Assembly (NCBI GenBank): GCA_013001365.1
Contig: JABDMQ010000314.1
Span: forward strand, 1 to 11,893
DNA length: 11,893 nucleotides
Direction: 5' to 3'
Source: Flavobacteriaceae bacterium
GTDB taxonomy: Bacteria > Bacteroidota > Bacteroidia > Flavobacteriales > Flavobacteriaceae
Below the pieces are notes generated by a model. The model saw nothing but the letters and a program-made list of their open reading frames with translations. It had not been told where the DNA came from and ran no database searches. The translations under genes were made by a program, and so were the position numbers. How positions within the stretch are numbered: the first letter of the stretch is position 1; the number at the start of each line of letters is the position of its first letter. Of the stretch, positions 1 through 6,599 are shown piece by piece.

Positions 1-581
1 CCCCCAGACAAACGCAATAAGGCATCTGTTTCCTTGAGTTTAATGGTCTTCTTCGATATCTGTTCATCCTCTGTTATTGCTCTTTTTAGAAGGGTCTCAA
101 GGTCATTCTTATCAAAGGAATTCAAGATATAGACCTGACAGCGTGATAATAGGGCAGGGATGACCTCAAAACTTGGGTTCTCAGTTGTTGCGCCAATCAA
201 AGTCACCCATCCTTTTTCTACCGCTTGTAATAATGAATCCTGTTGTGACTTGCTGAACCGATGGATTTCGTCAATGAACAGGATAGGGTTCTTGGTAGTG
301 AATAACCCACCACTTTGCTTGGCTTTATCAATAATATCGCGAACGTCCTTTACCCCAGAATTTATAGCGCTCAAGGTATAGAATGGTCGACCCGACTCTT
401 CGGCAATTATAAAAGCAAGAGTGGTCTTTCCTATACCAGGTGGACCCCAAAAGATCATAGACGGAATAATACCCTGCTCGATATGCTTGGTCAAGGAGCC
501 AGATTTACCAACAAGATGCTCCTGACCTATATACTCTCCCAGTGTCTTGGGACGCAATCGCTCTGCTAAGGGTTCGTTCAT
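1..581 (-). CDS. rarA: Replication-associated recombination protein A (RarA/MgsA), N-terminal part, cut by window edge
   Basis: AAA+ ATPase of the RarA/MgsA/WRNIP1 family, related to clamp-loader subunits and thought to act at stalled replication forks. I translated the minus strand from the ATG at 579-581. It begins MNEPLAERLRPKTLGEYIGQ and stays open for 193 codons to the window edge, so more than half of the usual ~425-450 residues lies outside. Visible motifs are Walker A GPPGIGKT (residues 46-53, Lys52), Walker B LFIDEIHR (101-108, Asp104/Glu105), the sensor-1 region GATTENPSF (130-138) and an SRC arginine finger (Arg147). The GATTENPSFE and HRFSKSQQD signatures separate RarA from RuvB and DnaX. 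No Shine-Dalgarno is evident. A two-codon ATG-TTA-TGA reading frame immediately upstream overlaps the start codon. The gene is divergent from the rhomboid gene across an 85-bp spacer. Confidence 0.96.
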   Translation of the reverse strand, partial: MNEPLAERLRPKTLGEYIGQEHLVGKSGSLTKHIEQGIIPSMIFWGPPGIGKTTLAFIIAEESGRPFYTLSAINSGVKDVRDIIDKAKQSGGLFTTKNPILFIDEIHRFSKSQQDSLLQAVEKGWVTLIGATTENPSFEVIPALLSRCQVYILNSFDKNDLETLLKRAITEDEQISKKTIKLKETDALLRLSG

Positions 582-666
582 AACATAAATGTACAAAAGG
601 AGTGACAATATTTCATTAAAACCGGAATTGGGTGACTTTTTGATAGGTAATATCTAAATTTAGTGT

Positions 667-1392
667 ATGAGCGAGCAAGGGCATTTCAAGTTTTCAACTG
701 GAGTTATAGCCTATCCTATAGTTTTTGTTCTTTTGATCTGGATTGTTTTCTGGTTCGAGATCAGGTTCGGGCTATCGTTCAACTCATTTGGTATAAACCC
801 AGGAAAACTTCTTGGCTTACGCGGAATTGTATTCAGTCCATTTATTCATAGTGGTATAGATCACTTGTATAATAATACCATTCCTTTGTTTGTGCTCTCT
901 ACGGCCTTGTTTTATTTCTACCGAAAGATTGCATGGAAGGTGGTGATCTTCGGAATCTTGCTATCTGGACTGCTTACCTGGGTCATTGGCAGGCCTGCTA
1001 ACCATATTGGTGTAAGTGGTTTTATTTATGTTTTGGTTAGTTTCACTTTTTTCAAGGGCATTTTTGCAAAGCACTATAGGCTGATTGCCTTATCACTTAT
1101 AGTCGTTTTCCTTTATGGCAGTATGGTATGGGGAACATTACCAATTCAAGAGGGAATTTCATGGGAAGGACACCTAAGTGGTATGCTCACAGGCCTACTG
1201 TTTGCGATTATTTTCAGGAAAGAGATTGCCAAGCCAAAAAAGTTCATATGGGAAGAAGAGCATTACAATGAAGAAGACGATGAATTCATGAAGCATTTTG
1301 ATGAAGACGGAAACTTCATTGAAGATCTTGATACCGAAAATGCAGATGAAGAACAAAGGATCAAGTACCACTTTAAATCTAAAAATGACTAA
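667..1392 (+). CDS. Rhomboid family intramembrane serine protease
   Basis: A 241-aa inner-membrane protein predicted to cleave transmembrane substrates within the bilayer. Hydrophobic segments lie near residues 13-33, 66-85, 89-107, 111-134, 136-155 and 167-184, matching the six-helix rhomboid core. The proposed catalytic dyad is Ser117 in GVSG, at the start of helix 4, and His169 in the last helix (EGHLSGMLTG). The HxxxN oxyanion motif is His66-Leu-Tyr-Asn-Asn70, with an additional His61. After the last helix comes a tail (about 185-241) that is basic at first and then strongly acidic: 18 of residues 196-229 are Asp or Glu. The ATG at 667 was chosen because it directly precedes the first hydrophobic segment; no Shine-Dalgarno is visible. 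Its TAA shares bases with the TAG of the convergent rlmB. The substrate is unknown. The family call is firm and the helix boundaries are approximate. Confidence 0.93.
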   Translation: MSEQGHFKFSTGVIAYPIVFVLLIWIVFWFEIRFGLSFNSFGINPGKLLGLRGIVFSPFIHSGIDHLYNNTIPLFVLSTALFYFYRKIAWKVVIFGILLSGLLTWVIGRPANHIGVSGFIYVLVSFTFFKGIFAKHYRLIALSLIVVFLYGSMVWGTLPIQEGISWEGHLSGMLTGLLFAIIFRKEIAKPKKFIWEEEHYNEEDDEFMKHFDEDGNFIEDLDTENADEEQRIKYHFKSKND

Positions 1393-2123
1393 AGTCGCTG
1401 CCTTACAACTTCATATAAAAAGGCACCACAAGCTACAGAAACATTCAGGGATGCAATGTTGCCTTTAATCGGGAGTTTAGCTTTCGCATCACATAATTTT
1501 AGAATGGAAGGGGTGATTCCTTGACCTTCGGATCCCATAATGATCGCACAAGGCTCTTTAAAGGAAACATCATAAAGCAAGTCATCAGTTTTTTCAGTGG
1601 CAGCAATGACCTTTATTCCTGAAGCTTGAAGATGGAACATTGCATCTTTTATGTGATCAACTTTACAGATAGGGATGTTAAATACCGCTCCTGCGCTAGT
1701 TTTGATCGTATCTCCATTTATTGGAGCTGCACCTTTTTTCTGGATGATTACGCCATGTACACCTGTGCATTCTGCAGTTCGAAGGATGGCGCCAAAGTTG
1801 CGGACATCATTAATTTGGTCCAGTAACAAGAAAAGGGCAGATTGTCCAGATTCCATTGTAGATATTACCAATTCGTCAAGGTCATGAAACTCAATAGGAG
1901 AGATATTTGCAACCACTCCTTGGTGGTTCATTTTGGTGAGTCTATTCAATTTTTCAACAGGCACGAATGATGAATTAATTGAATTCTGTCTTAACAAGGC
2001 ATCCAACTCCTGGAATAACTCGCCTCTAAGCCCTTTTTGAATAAAAACCTTGTCTATGGTCTTTCCAGAGTTAATTGCTTCAATAACGGCCCTTATTCCA
2101 AATATTTGTGTGCTTTTTTCCAT
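1389..2123 (-). CDS. rlmB: 23S rRNA (guanosine(2251)-2'-O)-methyltransferase RlmB, TrmH/SpoU family
   Basis: A 244-aa SPOUT-class methyltransferase, the usual family length. Residues 6-80 form the SpoU substrate-binding domain (IFGIRAVIEAI near the N terminus). The C-terminal trefoil-knot domain carries the three TrmH motifs. Motif 1 is NDVRNFGAILRTAE (105-118; Asn109 and Arg115). Motif 2 is IIMGSEGQGI (194-203; Glu199). Motif 3 is LPIKGNIASLNVSVA (217-231; Ser225 and Asn227). By homology it transfers a methyl group from S-adenosylmethionine to the 2'-OH of a P-loop guanosine in 23S rRNA. The exact target in this organism is inferred, because TrmH paralogues look alike. The start ATG at 2121-2123 gives the standard N terminus. 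The gene follows the propeller lipoprotein gene on the same strand after 78 bp and probably has its own promoter there. Confidence 0.93.
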   Translation of the reverse strand: MEKSTQIFGIRAVIEAINSGKTIDKVFIQKGLRGELFQELDALLRQNSINSSFVPVEKLNRLTKMNHQGVVANISPIEFHDLDELVISTMESGQSALFLLLDQINDVRNFGAILRTAECTGVHGVIIQKKGAAPINGDTIKTSAGAVFNIPICKVDHIKDAMFHLQASGIKVIAATEKTDDLLYDVSFKEPCAIIMGSEGQGITPSILKLCDAKAKLPIKGNIASLNVSVACGAFLYEVVRQRL

Positions 2124-2128
2124 TCGGA

Positions 2129-2162
2129 CAAATGTAAGAAAGATAAATTATTAAAATCTCAA
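2129..2162 (-). promoter_or_regulatory. Possible Bacteroidota-type promoter of rlmB
   Basis: On the minus strand, TACATTTG (2136-2129) is a full match to the Bacteroidota -7 element TAnnTTTG. A TTG (2162-2160) lies 23 bases upstream as a weak -33 element. The -7 element ends only five bases before the rlmB start codon, so a start at the usual distance would give a leaderless or nearly leaderless mRNA. This is seen by motif only. AT-rich spacers produce such matches by chance, so the call is tentative. Confidence 0.33.
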
Positions 2163-2201
2163 GTAATACGAAGGATATTATTGGGAAAAGGAAACTGCTT
2201 G

Positions 2202-5200
2202 TTAATTCAACTTGAAAGCTTCTGCGGGACCATTATTTTCACCAAATATCAAATAGGTGTCATTGCCTTTCTTGATCGTGGCAACAGATTTCACATCACC
2301 TTTGGTGTAAAGTCCGGACTCTTTAGGAAGAATAACATCATAGCCGTCTTTCTGATTGGATTGAAGTATCAAGGCAAATGGGTTGTCCAGCCTTGGAGTC
2401 TCCACTTCTGTATCGAATATATTACCTGCCAAGACAATATCCTCAAAACCATCATCATTGTAATCCAATGTGTCCATGTTCAATATAGGCATGGTCTGTA
2501 CAATATTTGGCAATTCTATTTTTATGAATGATCCATTGCCATTATTCAAAAGCACCACGGACTTGAATTGATTGGCCTCTCTCTGATAGGCCGTGTGGAT
2601 CTTGGTACCATAAATGTCCTCTAGGGTGGAATTCGCAAATTCATTATATGTTGGGAATTTCTCGGAAATAAATGGCATTTGTTGTGTTGAGCATTCTTTG
2701 CCGCGAACAGGAACGAACATGCCTTTATAAATGCTACTCAAGACGATGTCATGAGTCCCGTTATCATCAAAGTCTTCACCATAGACCCTTAGTGGTTTTT
2801 CTTTACTTACCTTGAACTTTATGTTATTGCCAACATTACCTAGCACATAATCCTTATGTCCATCTTTATTAAGGTCGGATTCAATAATCGAGAACCACCA
2901 TCCTTTTTCGTTGTCAAGGCCATAATCTTTCGAAACATCCTTGAAGGTGCCATTGTCGTTCTGGAACATGCCTATATGGGTCCATTCTCCAACAGCGATG
3001 AAATCTTCCCATCCATCATTATTGAAATCCGTTGTAATGACTTTATTGACCATTCCAAAATCCCGCAGTTCAGGGGCAATAAGTGAAGCAACATTCTTGA
3101 ATTTTCCATTATTGTTTTGATAGATAATTGATTCAGAATGTACAGGATATTTCCGTGGAATAATTCTATTTCCAATAATTAGATCCTGGTCTCCATCATT
3201 ATCATAATCAATTTTAGTAACCGACCTTCCGCTGGAATTATAAAGGCTTTGGTTGGATTTCGAGAAGTTACCATTACCATCATTCAGGTACAATCGATCC
3301 TTGAGGATCGGTGAGAATTCCTTGAACTCATTTCCACCACTGACTACATAAAGATCTTGGTCGCTATCATTGTCAGCATCAAAGAAAAGTGCCTCCATAT
3401 CTTCATGGGCGGCATCATCGAAAAAAACAGGATTTCCTTGTTTCATGAATCCAGAAGCTGTTTGAACGAATAGTTCTCCTGGTTGGCCAGAAGCACCACC
3501 AATATAAAGATCGGTCTTTCCATCTCCATTGACATCTCCTTTTGTAATATGTGGCCCAAAGGAGGACTGTTTGTATGGCAGGAGTACTTCTTTTTCAAAA
3601 TCGTTGTATTCATTCTCTTGATGAACAAACTGTATTGTCCCACCTTCAACTTTAAAAGCAAGGTCTTGGTTATTCAATTCGTTATTCACTTTTCTTCCAG
3701 CGTCCTTCTCTCTAAAAGTTATCTCTTGATTTACCTCGACATTATAGCGCTCTTCAGTCTTTCCAGATAACCACCTAACCGAAATCGTATCTATGGTCTT
3801 GATTTCAGACAGACCGAAATGAGCTGTTTCATCTAATGACGAAAGATAACCACGAACTTTCTTGGCTTCACGAAACTGTTTTTTCCCATTATATTTCAAG
3901 GTTATCTTTGGGAACGATTCCGATAGATTGCCTTCACATTTTACTTTTATGAAATTTCCGTAATTGTTCTCTACAGTTAGGTTTTTATAGAGAAATGCCT
4001 CCTCGTCAATATTATTGATCACAAGGTCCAGATCGCCGTCGTTGTCAAGATCGGCATAAGCCGCACCATTGGAGAAGGAGGGGTCTGTAATGCCAGCATC
4101 ATTTCCTAAGTCTTCGAATTTTAGGTCTCCATGATTAAAGAATAATTTGTTAGGGAGTTTTTCTGAAGGTAGGCTGCCATAGATTTCCTTTTTAATATCC
4201 AAAGGAACATTACCTCTGTATTGTCGTTTGGCATTAAGGATCTTCATCCGTATGTCATTGTCCAAAGCATATTTTCTATAGCCATTTGTTACAAAGACAT
4301 CCTTAGTTTCGTTATTGTCAATATCCATCATTAATCCAGCCCAACTCCAGTCGGTTTTCGACATTTTTGTGAGCTGTGAAATGTTATGGAATTTATCATT
4401 TCCCACATTCAATTGAAGTGAATTGAACATATATTGGTGCTGAAGGTCAAGGTCATCTGTCAAGAGATTGAAATTAGCAACATTCATTGAAGCCATTAAT
4501 GTCTTTGATCTTACATGGTCACTTGATGCCATATCTAGAACGAAGATATCCTGGAGGGCATCGTTGTTAAGGTCTTCAATGTCTACACCCATACCATAAA
4601 AAGAGACTTGATTGGTGTTTTCCTTTATGGCATCTGTGAAGGTGCCATTCTTATTATTGATATACTTTGCATCTGGAACATAATAATCATTGGCAATATA
4701 GATGTCAAGCCAATCGTCATTATTAATGTCGCTGACACAAAGACCAAGGCCAAAAGTCGGTTTTAATAATCCTGCTTGCTTGGTAATATTGATGAATTTA
4801 CCATTATCGTTTCGATAAAGATGACTGCAATTCTCCATCAATTTTTCCTCATCTTTAAGAATACTATAAAATGTGGATGGATCCGTACCGTAATAATCAT
4901 TCTCGTTCATTACTATGCAATCAAGGTCGCCATCCTTGTCATAGTCAAAAAAAGCCGATTGCGTGCTAATACCATGGTCGTCTAGGCCATAGGTGCTTGC
5001 TTCTTCCTTGAATGTATTGTCTTTCTGGTTAATTAAGAGGATATTCTTTCGTTCTTCAATGGATCGCGGTCCTCCTTGTGAAACGTAGATGTCCAGCCAA
5101 CCGTCGTTGTTAATGTCGACGAAAGATACGCCACTGGACCAATGCTTTTTGACATTGATATTAGCAGATTCTGAAATGTCTTCGAAAGTCAAATTACCCT

Positions 5201-5528
5201 TGTTCAAGAACAATTTATTTGGCACTTGATTTCCAGCAAAGAAAATATCCTTTAACCCATCGTTGTTGATATCACCAACCCCAACGCCAGAGCCATTGAA
5301 AAAGTAATCGTAGTCAAATAAATTTTCTTTCGTTGCTACATTGTCTGTAATATCATTACTAAAGATCAAATTACTTTCTGAAGAAGGAATCCTTTTAAGG
5401 AATGCTGATTTGATAGATCCAGAAGTTTCGTTGGCTTTAGAAATAGTGGTTTTCACTTCCTCCTTACTTTCTTTATTACAAGCAAGAAGAATGAAGACTG
5501 AAAGAATTAATATGATTCTGAATTTCAT
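2202..5528 (-). CDS. VCBS/FG-GAP repeat lipoprotein with central ASPIC/UnbV domain (CRTAC1-like), probable double beta-propeller
   Basis: A 1108-aa predicted lipoprotein: a signal peptide (MKFRIILILSVFILLA) is followed by lipobox Cys17 and a charged, Ser/Thr-rich linker to about residue 50. It contains 14 calcium-loop-like repeats of the form DxNxDGxxD. Seven are N-terminal (first Asp at 86, 138, 195, 267, 319, 402, 493) and seven C-terminal (665, 717, 774, 834, 885, 919, 1022). Between them, about 525-605, is an ASPIC/UnbV domain (HFGLSEIKTIDTISVRWLSG, then a VNQEITF end). Several loops are degenerate (those starting at 319 and 402). This is the common Bacteroidota architecture found beside SusC/SusD genes. 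A binding or scaffolding role at the cell surface is inferred; no catalytic residues were recognised. An in-frame TTG at 5547-5549 would add seven residues before the signal peptide, so I chose the ATG at 5526-5528. An intrinsic terminator ends 26 bases upstream. Confidence 0.92.
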   Translation of the reverse strand: MKFRIILILSVFILLACNKESKEEVKTTISKANETSGSIKSAFLKRIPSSESNLIFSNDITDNVATKENLFDYDYFFNGSGVGVGDINNDGLKDIFFAGNQVPNKLFLNKGNLTFEDISESANINVKKHWSSGVSFVDINNDGWLDIYVSQGGPRSIEERKNILLINQKDNTFKEEASTYGLDDHGISTQSAFFDYDKDGDLDCIVMNENDYYGTDPSTFYSILKDEEKLMENCSHLYRNDNGKFINITKQAGLLKPTFGLGLCVSDINNDDWLDIYIANDYYVPDAKYINNKNGTFTDAIKENTNQVSFYGMGVDIEDLNNDALQDIFVLDMASSDHVRSKTLMASMNVANFNLLTDDLDLQHQYMFNSLQLNVGNDKFHNISQLTKMSKTDWSWAGLMMDIDNNETKDVFVTNGYRKYALDNDIRMKILNAKRQYRGNVPLDIKKEIYGSLPSEKLPNKLFFNHGDLKFEDLGNDAGITDPSFSNGAAYADLDNDGDLDLVINNIDEEAFLYKNLTVENNYGNFIKVKCEGNLSESFPKITLKYNGKKQFREAKKVRGYLSSLDETAHFGLSEIKTIDTISVRWLSGKTEERYNVEVNQEITFREKDAGRKVNNELNNQDLAFKVEGGTIQFVHQENEYNDFEKEVLLPYKQSSFGPHITKGDVNGDGKTDLYIGGASGQPGELFVQTASGFMKQGNPVFFDDAAHEDMEALFFDADNDSDQDLYVVSGGNEFKEFSPILKDRLYLNDGNGNFSKSNQSLYNSSGRSVTKIDYDNDGDQDLIIGNRIIPRKYPVHSESIIYQNNNGKFKNVASLIAPELRDFGMVNKVITTDFNNDGWEDFIAVGEWTHIGMFQNDNGTFKDVSKDYGLDNEKGWWFSIIESDLNKDGHKDYVLGNVGNNIKFKVSKEKPLRVYGEDFDDNGTHDIVLSSIYKGMFVPVRGKECSTQQMPFISEKFPTYNEFANSTLEDIYGTKIHTAYQREANQFKSVVLLNNGNGSFIKIELPNIVQTMPILNMDTLDYNDDGFEDIVLAGNIFDTEVETPRLDNPFALILQSNQKDGYDVILPKESGLYTKGDVKSVATIKKGNDTYLIFGENNGPAEAFKLN

Positions 5529-5546
5529 TGGTAGATTAATGAATAT

Positions 5547-5554
5547 CAAAAATA
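5547..5554 (-). promoter_or_regulatory. Possible -7 promoter element for the VCBS lipoprotein gene
   Basis: TATTTTTG on the minus strand (5554-5547) matches the Bacteroidota -7 consensus TAnnTTTG. It sits directly after the U-tract of the terminator and 18 bases before the VCBS start codon. It would give a leader of roughly a dozen bases. No good TTTG is found 17-23 bases upstream, because the terminator stem occupies that position. T-rich terminator tails can mimic this element, so confidence is low. Confidence 0.3.
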
Positions 5555-5584
5555 AAAAAAGCTGCCTTGAAAGGCAGCTTTTTT
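5554..5584 (-). terminator. Intrinsic (rho-independent) terminator after the SusC/SusD/lipoprotein operon
   Basis: A perfect seven-base-pair stem GCTGCCT/AGGCAGC (5561-5567 and 5572-5578) encloses a four-base loop. It is flanked by seven A on the left and six T on the right, so the element is symmetric and could stop transcription in either direction. On the minus strand it lies 23 bases after the stop of the 328-aa lipoprotein gene and 26 bases before the VCBS lipoprotein gene. It therefore separates the two transcription units or acts as a partial attenuator. Confidence 0.88.
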
Positions 5585-5607
5585 ATATCTAAATAAATGT
5601 TAATCGA

Positions 5608-6594
5608 TTATTGTAGACAGAAAGTTACAGGTAATAGACCTGGTCCTTGATCGCCTGGACCTCCTGATGCAAAAAGCAAGCTTCCATCTGGAGCATAAAC
5701 CTCAAATGAGATCTCTCCATATTGATCGCCAGGGAATGTCCAATTTGCTCCTGAAGCACCAACTGGTATTGTAACTGTAGCAGTAGCATCTGTCCAGCAA
5801 GCATTTGTAGGAGTACAATCAATCAATGTACAACCCGTTGGAGGATCTGCATTATTATCATTGAATGTACCAGCTGCTCCACCATAAGGTGAACACATAC
5901 CAACTTCAACTTGTGTAGTTGATCCATCTGCCAACGTGATATCTACAGTGATACCACTTCCGCCATTTCCATCATCTGTCTGCCAACCATCACCATAAGA
6001 ATCATGCATTTCAACAACATAATCTCCAGGTTCTGGAGTACACGTTAGTAATGCATTATATGCAAATGGAGAAGAGAAGTAACCACCAGTTACTGAAGAA
6101 CCAGCACTATCAACACCATATACGCGACCATCCGTTAATTCAATCCTCAATTCAACAATGTAAACATCTCCAGGAAAGTATTCCGCTGAACTCAAACCCA
6201 TTGCTGCAGTCATTTCACCAAAAGTGGCTGAAACTGTTCCTCTCGGAAGTCCCACAGGACCAGGAGAGAATTCTGAAGCTGGAATTGATTTTACAAAAGT
6301 GTTGACAGCTGGCGTAATACCATTGTCAGGAGTTAGATCCCTCATTTGGACATATACCTGAACTGCAGCAAATAAATCACCATCTTGTTCGTCTTGTGCT
6401 TCTACTTGCACTGTAAAAGGCGAGTCAGGGTCACTTGAATTGAGTACGGCATTGTCGACACTTATTGTTCTTAATATAGCTCCAGTTTCGTAATTGAGTA
6501 CATCATCAACTGTATTCTGGCTATCTTGACATGAGCTAAAGGTCAAGACAAGTGCTAAAATTGATAAAGTTTTAAATATATTTTTCATAATCAT
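5608..6594 (-). CDS. Uncharacterised lipoprotein of a SusC/SusD locus with DSYGDGW-type beta domain
   Basis: A 328-aa predicted lipoprotein: a signal peptide ends in the lipobox FSSC with Cys22. ATG codons at 6592-6594 and 6586-6588 are both possible starts two codons apart; the first directly follows an A-run and is used here. Residues 35-180 look like an all-beta domain (start ETGAILRTI; core QVYVQMRDLTPDNG). Residues 188-328 hold a second beta-rich module with DSYGDGW (198-204), then GDQYGEISFEVYAPDG (289-304), a pattern I recall from secreted Bacteroidota proteins. After the lipid-anchored cysteine there are six more (185, 234, 255, 260, 266, 326), which could form disulfides. The gene starts five bases after the SusD stop, so it is surely cotranscribed with it, and a strong terminator follows. 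An accessory substrate-binding role, by analogy with SusE/SusF, is inference; I cannot name the family or ligand. Confidence 0.85.
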   Translation of the reverse strand: MIMKNIFKTLSILALVLTFSSCQDSQNTVDDVLNYETGAILRTISVDNAVLNSSDPDSPFTVQVEAQDEQDGDLFAAVQVYVQMRDLTPDNGITPAVNTFVKSIPASEFSPGPVGLPRGTVSATFGEMTAAMGLSSAEYFPGDVYIVELRIELTDGRVYGVDSAGSSVTGGYFSSPFAYNALLTCTPEPGDYVVEMHDSYGDGWQTDDGNGGSGITVDITLADGSTTQVEVGMCSPYGGAAGTFNDNNADPPTGCTLIDCTPTNACWTDATATVTIPVGASGANWTFPGDQYGEISFEVYAPDGSLLFASGGPGDQGPGLLPVTFCLQ

Positions 6595-6599
6595 TTTTT

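Noticed and set aside
315..569. Plus-strand open frames within the rarA region
   Set aside because: The minus-strand frame carries all RarA motifs (Walker A, Walker B, sensor 1); the plus-strand frames are shadows.
578..586. Two-codon reading frame (ATG TTA TGA) overlapping the rarA start as a regulatory uORF
   Set aside because: So short that it arises readily by chance in AT-rich leaders, and there is no ribosome-binding signal.
637..662. Promoter for the rhomboid gene (TTTTTG followed by TAAATTTA)
   Set aside because: Spacing of only 12 bases between the elements does not fit, and the second element ends four bases before the start codon.
2037..2531. Plus-strand 164-codon open frame across the rlmB/VCBS junction
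   Set aside because: It is opposite two well-supported genes, matches no recognisable family, and has composition expected of an antisense shadow.
5529..5549. N-terminal extension of the VCBS lipoprotein from a TTG codon at 5549
   Set aside because: It adds seven residues before a normal lipoprotein signal peptide and begins inside the promoter-like/terminator tail; the ATG at 5526-5528 gives a standard signal sequence.
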